Positions 45,772-57,857 of a stretch of DNA of 64,000 nt are shown here, one piece after another. The stretch's first letter is position 1. Each line of letters opens with the position of its first letter. The translations under genes and the position numbers were made by a program. Below the pieces are notes generated by a model, which was not told the origin of the DNA, ran no database searches, and saw only the letters and a list, made by a program, of their open reading frames with translations. Origin of the DNA: Cenococcum geophilum 1.58 (taxonomy: Eukaryota > Ascomycota > Dothideomycetes > Gloniales > Gloniaceae); NCBI GenBank assembly GCA_001692895.1, contig KV748193.1:1240001-1304000 (forward strand). The letters are read 5' to 3'.

Positions 45772-48700
45772 GAGGAGAACTGTATAATATACTCGAAGCA
45801 AAACTATAGGTCTTTTATAACTGTTGTAATAAGGTTAGAATTTAACGCTACTAGTACTATTATACTTTCTCTGTTATGTTAAAGGGACGGGCGGCAACAT
45901 TCTATTACAACTATATTGCGGGTAAAAACTATAACTTTAATATAATGCTTTAGCTTACCAGAGCCCACTTTAAGACCAATAAGAATTGCTAACTTTATAT
46001 ATCTGAATGGCGGGAGACTATATTCTAGAGAGTTATTGCTTCTAACCCAATAAAGACTTATTTAGAGTGCCTTTAACTACTCTTTAATAAACTCTAGAAA
46101 ATTTAACGTAGCCTTATTAAAACTTACTAAAATAAGAACAGCCTAAGGGACCAGGTTATCTCAGCATGCTATAGCGTTCCTAAGTATAACTTAGCGCTAT
46201 ATAAACCTATAGATACGTTTAAAGGAGTATATACTAAGCTACGCTCTACTATAGGTACTATAATACGAATATAAGAATCTTAACAGTTCTATACCGAAAA
46301 CCCTACCTAACTAAGTATTCCTAACCAACATGATTATAACTGGACTAATTAAATATATGGTAGCCGTAGTAGGGAATATAAAAGAGGGTATAATTAACGT
46401 CGACTATAAGGTAATTATAGAGGTCCTTATAGAGGTTTATTTCAAAGTAATTGCTAGAAGAAATACTACGTTTATAAGAAGCTAAATTACTAGTTAACTA
46501 GACACTCCCTTAATGAGCGAAAAGAGGTATATAATAAGTTCCGTTAGAGTATAAGAAATATTAGAAATTACAAGGTCACTACGGCCTACTTCTAAAGCTT
46601 CCTAGTTTAATATAAAGGCGTAGAAGACCTTAAGGGTGAGGTTAATAAAACCGAACAGTTTCTTATAAATATGGAAATTAAGGACTACTTACCTAACTAA
46701 TACTTTACTAAGTATGGTGAGGTAAATAGCATATAAACCGTCGCTGTCCTTAATAACCAATTTACGCTCCATTCTATTACGAAGTCAGATATCTTTAATA
46801 AGCCAAAGGAGAGCTTCGCGTTTTTCTTTAACAATAGATACTTGGCGAACGTCTTCTATAGTATTATACCAGATACTGGAGCCGTAGGAGTATCTATAGC
46901 AGGAGAACCTTAAGTTTAAGCCCTTTAGTAGCTTAATAGCTCTATTTAGATTAACCATTCAACAGCAGGCTAGCATACGATTTGTTTTAGTAAAGGTACT
47001 ACAATCTCTCTTGGTATAATTAGGGTTTAAACCCCCTTAGGGTATATTAGTTTTTACGTTGTTCCTATAAACACTCCGTTTCTATTTTGCATTAAAGATA
47101 TAGATAAGTTAGGCGTTAGGCTTAATAATTTTAAGAATATACTTATTTAGGGAGATAATTAGGTGCCTGTTGTGCGCAAGTAGGGTTACCCCTAGTTGCT
47201 CCTTTATTAACTAGAAAAGAGTATTACTTAAAGCCACTTAACTAAGTTAGAATTACGCCAACTATACCGTCGTTTTGGCCACCTATCTATTTATTAATTA
47301 CTTAGGGTTCTTTAGCGAGTAGGCCATAAAGTTAAGGTTAAGGTAATTAAGTATCTTATAAAGTATTGCTATTATTACTAAATAAACCAGAAGTCCCCTA
47401 GCCGATTTAAGTTTACCCTTAAGGATAACTATAACTTTAACTTCTGTATTATTATTAACGTTATATATCTTAGCGGTAAGCCAGTGCTCTAAGTTATTAA
47501 CTTCTTAACCTCCTTTTAAGCCGCGCGTTTCTTAAAAGATATATTAGCTAGAAACGTATAGGAGACCCTTTAGTTATACTAAATTAATGTCTATTTAGGA
47601 CCCCTTAATTAAATTATCTATAATATAGGAAAGAACTTCTTATCTATAAAGTTTTGATAATAGATAAAGGCAATAGCAATTAAGGTTAAGGAAGTCCCTA
47701 TTAAGGTATATAATAGTATTAGAAAAGTGGAACAATATTACGCGCCATTACGCCGCGTATATAAGATTATCTCTTTGGAACTAAAAAACGCTAGCGAAGA
47801 ACTTACTTTGTAAATAGCTGTTAAAGCTATTAACGATTCCGCTGGCCCAAATAGACTCATACCTATATTGCTAGTCTTTAGCGCCTACCCTTAAATAACT
47901 AACAATTCTCTACTATCTCCCTCCGTTGTATAATAAGCTAAGGCTATTTGCAAGGTAACAAAGAAGGTGCAACGTCTCTACGCTACACGCCAGGTCAACA
48001 ACGCACTAGAAATAAGAAATGGCCTAAATACCTTAACTACACTTAATCTACCACTCTAGTCTAAGGTACGCGTATAGTATAAAAAGGGAGAATAGTTAGG
48101 CCCATACCAACTTATTACAATTAATAGTTAAACTTGCACTATTTAGATGCCTTATAGACCTACTTAATTCTATTTAACTGTTATTAAGCCTTACTATAAA
48201 GATAACAATTCCGAGCCTTTATAGGATACCCTAGAAGATGCCCTAGAAGAGAACTACAATTAATATACTCTAGAAGGCGACTACGATCCTAATATAATTA
48301 TAGTAGATACGCCATAACCACGACGCGGCAGAGGTTGCCTAAAGGGATTACGAAATTGCCAATATCTTGTTGATTTTGAAGAACAATTTGTTACCGTTAT
48401 TGAGAATGGACTCCAAAAGGAAGGTCGTATTACAACTTTAGGAGCTCCTTTCTAAGCATCCGATAAGTAGGAGATCGATAGTCTTATTGCAAGAGGAGTC
48501 TTTAAATTTAAGAAGTATGACCCTACTAAGTTCGATGGAGTTCGCATCTTTAAGTTAAAAATGGTCAATAAGATTAAGGGCAAAGCTACTAACGCCCTAT
48601 TTAAGAAATCAAGGCTTATTATCTAAGGCTACAACGATAATAGTAAGGAGGTAATTCTTACGCAGTTTTCTATAATTTAATAAGCTAGTCAACAAGTTAT

Positions 48701-50365
48701 TATTACGCTAGCTCCCTCCTTAATAAAGAATAGAATGGCGGTTTATTTATAAGATATTACTTAAGCCTACACCTAATTAGAGACACACCTTTAGCGCTTA
48801 ATATTAGCATACCTTCTAGAGCAAATTTGCTACTAGTATCCTAAAGATATAATTATAGTTATGCTTAAGCCATTATATAGGATCATAGAGGTAGGAACTT
48901 ACTAGTAGGCTACCTATAGCAAGCACTATAAAGAGAAGCTTTTAATAACTACTTCTACATTCAATCCCTACTTCCTTATTATAACTACAGGAACTCCATT
49001 TAGAATTATTAGTATATAAACTAATAATATAATTATCTTAGGAGACAACCAATTCTTAGCTCTTAAAGAAGACAAGCTAGTGAAGGTAAATCTTATAGTA
49101 AAGCTAAAGGAAAAGCTTAGTTTAACAATACTATTACTCTTTAACGGATGCATCCTCTCCCTAAATAAGGATTCTATTGCTCTGCGCCAAAAGGGTTAAG
49201 GTAAGAAGATCAACGTTATTAACGCTAATTCTTTAAAGTAAGGATACGTGGAGTAACACGCTTGCGAAGCTTATGTTGCTTCTATCTATTAACCCAAGGC
49301 TTTATTTAATCTCTCTATTGCCGCCTAACACTAGGAACTAACTAAGGATGATATCCTTGCCCTAAATAAGCGTCTTTTTTGGTAAATAAACCATCTCAAT
49401 TAGGGACTACTCTACGTGCCTATTAATCTTCCTACCGCTAAGCTCTTTATATTTGTTAATAGATTATTTATAAATAATAAAGATTTTAGCTCCCAGTTGG
49501 GATATAAGATTATTATTGCGAATAAATTTACTAGAGAGAATAACTTTACAATCTATGGTAATCTTATCTATTAAAGCTTAACTAAGGGTAAGCGCGTTAC
49601 CTAAAGTATTTTAGCGTCAGAAATATATAAAATAGTTGGCGGAGTTAATATAGCAATTGCAATTAGAACTACCCTAAAGATAATTATAGATCGACTCGAA
49701 CTTCCTATTATCCCTATAATTATATACACCGACTTATATTCCCTCTATAAGTATTTAGTTAAGCTCGGTACTATAAAGGAGAAGCGCCTTATAATCAATA
49801 TTATAGCACTTTAGCAATCCTACGAGCGTTAAGAACTCTTTAAGATTTAATGGATTAATGGCCAAAATAACCTAGTAGATGCGATAACGAAGGCAAACCC
49901 AAACAAGGCACTAAAGATATTTATTAACATAAATACTCTACGTATATAAGTTAAAGGTTGGGTTAAAAGGGAGTCCATAGAAATTTCTTAGTTACGTAAG
50001 GTCTTAAGATGTCTAGGAACTTTGACCGGCGGTTAAAGTTATCTAATTAGTTAGATTCTCTTGCCAAGACTTTTTAGAGTATAATATTCTGTAAACCCTA
50101 ACTTAACCCAGCCAATTAGGATTTTTTATCCCTAGGATGGAAAAATCGCTATTAGCTCGCTTACTACTAGCGCCTTGGCGGCCCTCTAAACAAGATATCT
50201 TACTATAACTCTTAAGTAAGAAGGCACTACGTGCTAAGAGGTAAATTTTGGAACAGCGAGACTTATATTACAATGGCAATAGTAAGTAAGGAGGATTGAT
50301 ATTTGCTACGCTAGTTAAGCGGTATATATATATATAGATAGCAACTATAAAAGAAGAGTTGCCAG

Positions 50366-50597
50366 TGTTGGGAATAAAGGCAAGTAGTCACCATATAAGG
50401 CAAATTGCCATTACAGGTGGCAAGTTGCCGTTACATGCGGTAAGTTGCCGTTACGTGCGGCAAGTTGCCATCACGTATCGCCGCGGCAGTAGCGTAGCGA
50501 GGAGCCTTAAGCTCCTCGCCCTCCCTAATATATACAAGAACAATCATTATACTATCTACGAACCGTAGCTACATAATACCCCCTTATATAACCAACA
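50366..50597 (+). repeat. Copia 3' LTR (four ~20-bp units)
   Basis: 232 bp. Same as the 5' LTR, but with one extra minisatellite unit, which accounts for the 20-bp length difference. Confidence 0.9.
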
Positions 50598-50642
50598 GTA
50601 TCGATAACGATTGTTTGGATTTTACCTAACCCTGATTTACTA

Positions 50643-51504
50643 TATAGTGGAAAATCTATAGTAAATCTTTAAAATCACCTTATAAGTAAGCATTAAATTA
50701 ATTATCTAGTTAACGGCCTAGGCATTTGTATAATAGTAAAGATACGGTTTAAGGAGTTATATAAGAGGCTCTTAACTATTAATTAAGGAGAAGAAATTAG
50801 ATTATACTCTATAAAGTCCTTAATAAGGAGCTAGTTTAGAAGGCTTTTATTTTATTAATTATAATATAAGGTCTTTTATTCCGAATGGTTAAGTAGCTAG
50901 AGTTCCGTATACTTTATTATATTCTTAATCCTTAAGTAGACAATATGATTACAATAGCTTATTCTAAAGTTAGTAAACTAATTAATACCTCTTAGCTCTC
51001 CTAAAAGAATATTATATAAGATAAGCTTTAGGTAGCAACATTAAGCATCTATATCTTACTTAATATCTAGATATCTTTAAATAAGTATCTCTTTCTTGCA
51101 GTCTACACGCACTTTACTTAGTAGAATAAGCAGAAGCTTTTAAGGGCGCTTTTTGCTCTTTATATAGTATAATCTTATAGTGGCGAGAATTGATTTAGAG
51201 TTCTTATTCTTATTCTATAGAACTTTAAAGGCATAACGGATTAGTGCAATTGTTTATAATAATACTTTCTATTATATAGTAGGTACCTACTTAAGGAAAA
51301 AGAAGAAGATTAACTAGAATCTTATTTATTAACGTATCCGCTATAACGGCTATATTATTAACCTTACTATATAGGCTTTCCTCTTTAAGGACGTTATTAG
51401 TACTAAGTAAATCCAGTTATATAAAGTGGAGAATAAAAGCGGAGATAAAATTAGCGAAGTATAGCTAGCTATTTAGAGGGATATATTTCGTTATATAGGT
51501 ATCC
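50643..51504 (+). pseudogene. hAT-1 transposase, continuation after hAT-2
   Basis: Starts with the second half of the BED finger (NHLISKH, H-x4-H) whose first half lies left of 29339. It then shows hAT core wording (LNKYLFLAVYTHF, LFALYIV.SYSGEN) in a RIP-mutated frame, and is cut at 51505 by gypsy-B. It differs in sequence from hAT-2, so the two are separate families. Confidence 0.7.
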
Positions 51505-51852
51505 TATTATAGAGTAAGTATAAGCGGCGATAATATATAGCAAGGTAGATATTATTAAGCTATATATATAAACTGTATAAGGAGGTTAAGATGTTATGTA
51601 AGGAAAGAAGGTAGGAAACGGGAAGAAAGGGTATATATTGTGGACTTAGTTACTTAATTAACACGTACACGGAGCAGAATAGGATTTAGGTAATAGTCCT
51701 AGCAGAACTTAATAGGATTTAGTAAAACTTAGTAGAATATAGCAGAGTGCGGTAAGTTGCCATTAGATTGCTATCTTGTGGTTAGTCTCTAGTTGCTAAG
51801 TTAGTAGAAATAGGTGGACGTGTATAAGGTATTAAGGGGGTGTCCTATAATA
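51505..51852 (-). repeat. Gypsy-B 3' LTR
   Basis: About 348 bp. On the minus strand it runs TATTATAGGAC to CTATAATA, RIP forms of TGTTA...TAACA. It shares ~270 bp with 57550-57840. Confidence 0.7.
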
Positions 51853-54800
51853 GTACTCCCCCTTTAAACTTAAGCTTCTGCAAGATAGGGCTGTGGTAAT
51901 TCTAGGTGGAGTTTATAAAAGTCTTTTACGGCTTATATAAGTTCTATAGAGTTAATAAGTTCCTATAAGGGCTTAATAAAGCCTCTCTATTTTATAAGAT
52001 ATATATATTGGCGTTTCCGTTTATTATACTTAATATTATTAATTCTTTTAATAAAGTACTTGTTCTTACTATCTACTTTAACTAATAGGGGAGGGTCTTA
52101 TATCTATTTAGGTAGGGCGTCTAATATGGAAGTAATAGGGTAAAGGACTAACGTGCAGAATATAGGGTGGATTTTAACCGTATTAGGGAGCTTTAGTTAG
52201 TAGGCGTAGGAGGAGATAACCTTCTCAACCTTATAAGGGCTAGCGTTCTTCTAGTTAAGCTTTTAGCGGGTTATTTTATATTTAGATTTCTTATATCTAG
52301 CCAGATAAAGTTACTAATTTAGTAAGCTAGTGCTAGGGTTTATTTCTTATTCGCTACGGCTTTATAAACAGATTAAGCCTATATTATTACGTTAGTAAGG
52401 AACTATTATAGTTCCTCTATCTTCTCTATAAATTAATTTACTTCTATAACTTATAAGGCGTAATAAGTAGGGTAAGGAATATTACTAAAGGGTTTAAAAC
52501 CTATTTATAGATACTAGCCATAGTTAGCTAGAAATAGGGAGACCTTTATAGTTTCTAAGACGGAATTATTTATAGTAAACTTGGTGAATATAAGCCAGTT
52601 AATCCAGTTATCTTATAAGTACGACATGTATATCTAAATATACTATTCTATTATAGCATTTACACGTTCCGTTTAGCTATCCGTTTCTAGGTAGTATATT
52701 ATAAATAATAGTACTTTAATACGGAGTTAGGTAGTTAGTTCTTTCTAAAATATAAAGACAAACTAGCTACCTTTATTAGAGATAATCATTTTAAGGAGTC
52801 CATGGAGTTTTTATATATAATTTAGAAATAGTTAGGCAATAGTAGGTGTTAATATATTGGGGCAGGCGATTAAGTATCTTATCTTAAATAGTTAGTCTAT
52901 AACTACTATAATATTTATACAGCCCTTACTTATAGGGAGGTCAATAATAAAGTCGATTAAGATGTCTTTTTATCTTCGGTTTAGAATAGGTAGTGGCTTT
53001 AGAAGGCCGTTATACGTCTTATATAAAACTTCAGCTTATTGGTAGATATAGTAGCTAGAGACGTACCTTTATATTATATTATATATATTCGGCTAATAGT
53101 ATTCTCGTTAAAGCAGTTTTAGGGTTTTTCCTTAGCCTAGGTAGCCGGCTACTAGTAGATTATATATATGTTTAAGGAGCTTAAGCTTAAGTTTATTATA
53201 ATTAGGGATAGCTAAACGGTTTTAGTAATATAAGCGGTTTCCGCAAGCTTTATATTTGCTTAAAGAGATCTTTTTAAAGCGTCTAACGTCGTTATAGATT
53301 AGCTTAAGCGTCTTTTAGATAAACTTATTATTTAGATATTTATTAATTATAATCTATTTAATTAATTAATTAGTTATTTTAAGGACGTATACCGTAAGGT
53401 CTTTAGTAGAAGGGTTAAATAGTTTAGGATAAAGTAGGGTCTAGTTTTAGTAAGAGCGCGCTTCTTTTAGTGCTAGCGCGTCTTATAAACGTTAGGTTAA
53501 AGTATTAGGCTTTTAACCTTAAACGCCTAGGCGGTATATAATTAAGAATCGGAAATAGGATAAACATTCTAACTAGCGGGCCTAATAATGGCTTAGCTGT
53601 TTTATAGTTATAAAGTACTATAGATTCTTATAGTCGCTAAAGACCTTAATTAGAAATCCGGCGCCTTTTAGTTTGGGTCGCTATTATTTAAAATATTTAA
53701 TAATAGCTAGTAACTCCTTATTATAAATCTTATAGTTATATTTAGCTAGGCTTAATTATTTTAAGTAGTATACTATAAGGTGTAATACTCTATCTTTATT
53801 ATACTAAGATAGAATACCTCTAATAACATAGTCGGATAAGTTAGCTTTTATAACACTTATTTGGTTTAGGTTAAAGTGTTAAAGTATAGGCATAGTAGTA
53901 AATATAACCTTTAGATAAGTAAAGGCCTTCTTATATTCCTTATTAAAGATAAAGGCTTTACCCTTTTAGGTTAGAGCTATAAGGGGTAAAACTAAGGCAG
54001 AGAAGTTATCAATAAACCGTTAGTAGAAATTGGCAAATTCTATAAAGGCTCTTATATCCTTAACATTCTCGGGTTCTTATTAGTTTATAATTACTTTAAC
54101 TTTCTTTAGGTCTATTTATATACTATTTATAGAAATAAGAAGCCTAAGGTATAGGACTTCCATTTTATAGAATTTGCATTTATCTATATCTAATTATAGA
54201 CTAGCTCCTTATAGGGCTTATAAGATAAAATTAACGTATTTCCAGTATTTGGTTAGGTTATTACTATATATTAAGATGTTATCGATATAAGCAGTATAGA
54301 AAATATCCAGGTAAGGATATAAAGTATTATTTATATAATATTAAAATAAGCTTAGAGCGTTTGCGAGGCTAAAGGGTGTTACTAAGTACTTAAATAATCC
54401 ATATTAGGTGCGAAATGTAGTAAGCTATTTATCTCCTTTTATAATACGGAGGCGGTTGGGTATAGAAATAATATTAAGCTTTATATAGAAGCGAGCCTTA
54501 CTTAGTCAGTTTAGTGTCTCTTATATTAGCGGGATTAGATATTAGTTCTTAATAGTAACGGCGTTAGGGGCTTAGTAGTTTATATAGAAGTATAGTCCGC
54601 CGCTTAGTTTCTTAATAAAGATTACTAATATAGCTATAGGTAAAGAGCTTGCTCTAATAAATCCTTTACTTAGGTTCTTATCTAAGTACTTCTATAGCAC
54701 TTAGAGTTTATTTTAGAATATCCTATATAGGGGTCTAAATCTAGGCTGCTTCCCTTCTTTAAGTATAATCTTATAGTTGTATAATTGGTATTCCGGTAGC

Positions 54801-56147
54801 TTATTGGCTTCTTTTTATAAAAATACTTCTAGGCGGTTATAGTACTCTACTGGTACCTTTATAGTAGGGTTAGTATACTTCTTTAGTACTAAGGCTTTCT
54901 TAATATTAGCTATAGTAACAGCAAAGATTGTATATTCGGGTTTCTTAGCGAGTTGCGCTAGCGGGGTAGCTCTAATTATATAGATATCTAGGGCGTTAAG
55001 CGGGCTCTAGTTATCTATAGTTTCTTATATAGTTCCTTACTTAATTTTAGGTTCGGTATTAGGTATAAAGTTAGTATTAGATTTAGGTTTAGGTTCTTTA
55101 AGTATTCTTTTTATTATAGAGTACTAGTTCTTCTAGTAGTTTTATATACTAAGCTTAAGTTTCTACTTAGTTTAGGGCAGTGTAGTACTTAGGGTCTATT
55201 TATGGGATTTGGTAGAATTTTTAGATCCCTAATAGATATTAGTAGAAATCTTATATTAGTAGAATTTGGTAAAATTCCTAGGTTAGTAGAATCTAGTAGA
55301 TTCCTTAGGCGTAGGGTAAATATTAGTGGAAATCTTAGGCTAATGGATTTTAGTAGATATCCTAAATTTTAGTTTAGGGTTAGGATAGTGTGTTATAAGG
55401 CACTTCTGCTTATAATAGGAGGCGGTAAATAAAAGCTTAAGGTTATCCTAATTAATGGTTACCTTATATAGCTTTATCTAGGGTTATTTAAGGATTACTA
55501 AGTAACCTAAAGTAGTAATAAAGAGCTTAATCAGTTCTTTATGGTTTAGGTATTAGAGTCTTAGGTATACTATATAGGTAATTTAGCCTAAGACTATACG
55601 TTTGCTATTAAATCTAAATACGTTAATATACTAGTTAAGGGGGGTTAGGATAAAACTATTATCTTATATAAAGATCTTGTTAATAAATTCTATGCTACTA
55701 GCTCCTATATTAATTAGGACTTAAGTATTAGCCTATTAATTATTCTACTAAAGATAATAGTTAACGGTTATACTATAATCCTAAGAGTTAGAGTTCGTAA
55801 TATTTAAAGCATTTAACGAGATCCTAAGGCAGAGCCGTCTTAAAGAGCGACTTAATTGTAAAATATACCTTTTAGTAGCAAGCGGGAAAGGGTTCCTATA
55901 AAACGTTAGTTATAGCTTTACCTTTATAAGTAGTGCTTACTAAATATAGGGCTAGAACTAGGTAAAGATTAAGGGTAATAACCGGAAGATTAATACGGTG
56001 AACGGTTGCTAGTATTAGCCGTTTATAAATTATGTTTAGGTATAAGGACAGAGTAGTAGTTAGAGAAGTAGGAGTTACTTCTATATTTAAAGTAGAGGCC
56101 TAGCTTAATGCATTATTCTTATTTAGAGGATCCTAGTGGGGCGTATC

Positions 56148-56409
56148 TGTAAGGCAGTATTGCTAGGGTGTACGGTAGGGAGCAGGTAAGCCGAGCATAA
56201 GTCATAAGGAGAGTCGATGGAAGAGGACGATATGGTAATAAGGGTAGGCAATAGCCCGAGTACAGAGAGACGAACCGATAAGGGAGGAAGGAGGCTGTAA
56301 GCCCGAGGTGCTTATAAGGAGGTGCTAAGGGCTAGCCGAAGGCTAGCCTTGGCGACCCCTAAGAGCCCCTAGGCGATGCAGCCGAGTAAGGGCTAAAATA
56401 ACCCTTACA
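56148..56409. mobile_element. Solo LTR 2 (262 bp, TSD GTATC)
   Basis: TGTAAGGCAG to ACCCTTACA, with perfect GTATC duplications (56143-56147 and 56410-56414). GC-rich and free of RIP marks inside an AT-rich host element. Confidence 0.8.
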
Positions 56410-56901
56410 GTATCCTAGAGTCCCAGTGTTAATATCTATAGCGTTAGGGTGCTTAAACTAAGATAACTTAGTGGACGTTTATAGGGCTATTATGTTATAT
56501 TAAGGAGCGTGTTTTGGTGTTAAGCGTAGTATATTATTATACCGTTTATTAATAACGTTAGCGTAGGCATTAAGGGCTCCTAGTAGGTCTACGCCTATTA
56601 GGGAGGTTTTTAGTTTAGGGCTTAGGGATTTAATAAGGCTGTTAATTAGTGCAGAGTCGTTCTAGCCAGTTTTCTTTATATAACGGTTAAATTTGGAAAA
56701 GTATACTAGGAAAATTTTCGTTCCTTAAGCTATATAGTTTATTTTCCTCTAAGCAGTGGCTTAGCGGTTTAGGTTACTATATATAGCTTTAAGAAGTATA
56801 ACTAGGCTTTATACTAAGTTCGGTTAAAAAGGTTTAATAAGGTTAGCTACCTCTTCTTTTAGTTAACTTAGGGCGTAATAGAGTCGGTTAGCTTTAGTTA
56901 G

Positions 56902-57094
56902 TGTGACGGCGCTGGAGCGCGTCACCTAGTCAGGGGTTCGCNTAAGACTTGGCATGTGTATATAGACGTCGCCTCACCACCTTCTCTTGCTCCTTAGCTT
57001 AATATCTTCGTAATACAGCATTCGTTCGCTTGATCTTGCAAGCATTCGTTCAAGTCTCTGTCGAGACATTTGTTCGATGGTTCGAGCCGTCACA
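56902..57094. mobile_element. Solo LTR 3 (193 bp, TSD GTTAG)
   Basis: TGTGACGG to CCGTCACA, with perfect GTTAG duplications (56897-56901 and 57095-57099). Normal composition; one ambiguous base at 56942. Confidence 0.8.
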
Positions 57095-57549
57095 GTTAGG
57101 TAGCGGTTAGCGTTATTAGTTAGCTTATTTTTAAGCTAGCTTAAAAATAATTAGAGCTTTTATTATTTACTAGTAAATACTAGAGGATTTAATAGTTATT
57201 TAGATCGTTACGGTATAGTAGTTGGCTTAGGGTAAGAGACTACTATAGGTTTAGGGCTTGCGTTCCGCGTATTTATCTCTAGGAATAGCGTTTAGTCTTA
57301 AGGTCCTAGTATAGGCATCTTAAGGGTGCGGATTTCTTCCTAGAGGTTTTTAATTAATTACTAGTGTTATGGTTCTTATTCGGCTTATTATTAATTTAAA
57401 ATAGCTTAGTTTTATATAAGGGCGTCTATAAAGACTTTTATATCCCTACTAATTATTTTTAAAGTACGGATATAATATCGGCGGCCGTTATAGGAGTTTT
57501 GGGGTTGTTTTATATATTAATAGTAGTATAGGTAGTTAATATAACGTAG

Positions 57550-57850
57550 TATTACAGAGTAAGTATAAGCGGCAATAATATATAGTAAGGTAGATATTAT
57601 TAAGCTATATATATAAACTGTATAAGGAGGTTAAGACGTTATATAAGGAAAGAAGGTAGGAAATAGGAAGAAAGGGTATATATTATAGACTTAGTTGCTT
57701 AGTTAATATATATATAGAGCAGAATAGGATTTAGGTAGTAGTCCTAGTAGAACTTAATAGGATTTAATAGAACTTAGTAGAACTTAGTAGAACTTAGTAG
57801 AATATAATAGAGTGTAGTAAGTTGCTGTTAGATTGCCGCAGATTGCTATT
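57550..57850 (-). repeat. Gypsy-B 5' LTR, truncated
   Basis: Matches 51505-about 51774, with two extra copies of a 10-bp AACTTAGTAG unit. Similarity stops about where gypsy-C begins. Confidence 0.7.
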
Positions 57851-57857
57851 AAATTAC

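Larger units (their letters stand above)
41609..50597 (+). mobile_element. Ty1/copia LTR retrotransposon, RIP-inactivated, split by a nested element
   Basis: LTRs at 41609-41820 (212 bp) and 50366-50597 (232 bp), TGTTGGGAATAAAGG to AACCAACA. TSD is ATATC (41604-41608) against GTATC (50598-50602), one G-to-A change. Gag relic starts with ATG near 42228; after the nested 42856-45771 element it resumes. An aspartic protease-like DTGA lies near 46870, then integrase and RT regions, and RNase H at the end (IYTDLYSLYKYL, WINGQNNLVDAITKAN about 49720-49900), the usual copia order. Without the nested element it measures about 6.07 kb. Confidence 0.85.
29339..50634 (+). mobile_element. hAT-2 transposon carrying nested insertions
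   Basis: The left TIR is CAGGGTTGGGTAAAATC (29339-29355) and the right TIR reads GATTTTACCTAACCCTG (50618-50634), its reverse complement with one transition. The flanks are ATCTACTA (29331-29338) and ATTTACTA (50635-50642), an 8-bp hAT-type duplication with one C-to-T change. Removing the gypsy (8024 bp with TSD), the 1-kb insert (1018) and the copia element (8994) leaves about 3.26 kb, a normal hAT length. The transposase relic is at 29492-29654 plus 37679-about 39640; the rest is 3' noncoding. Confidence 0.85.
51505..57850 (-). mobile_element. Gypsy-B: Ty3/gypsy retrotransposon on the minus strand, RIP-inactivated
   Basis: Direct terminal repeats at 51505-51852 and 57550-about 57850. On the minus strand the RT motif FYTAYIDNILIYSN (near 54300) is followed by RNase H (LAKYNYKIYNKELLAIIKYF, near 53780) and integrase-like sequence toward 52000, giving the usual order from right to left. 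A purine tract (AAAGGGGGAG) lies directly before the left LTR. The right LTR lacks its outer part, apparently removed by gypsy-C. Solo LTRs 2 and 3 interrupt the gag region. Confidence 0.8.
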
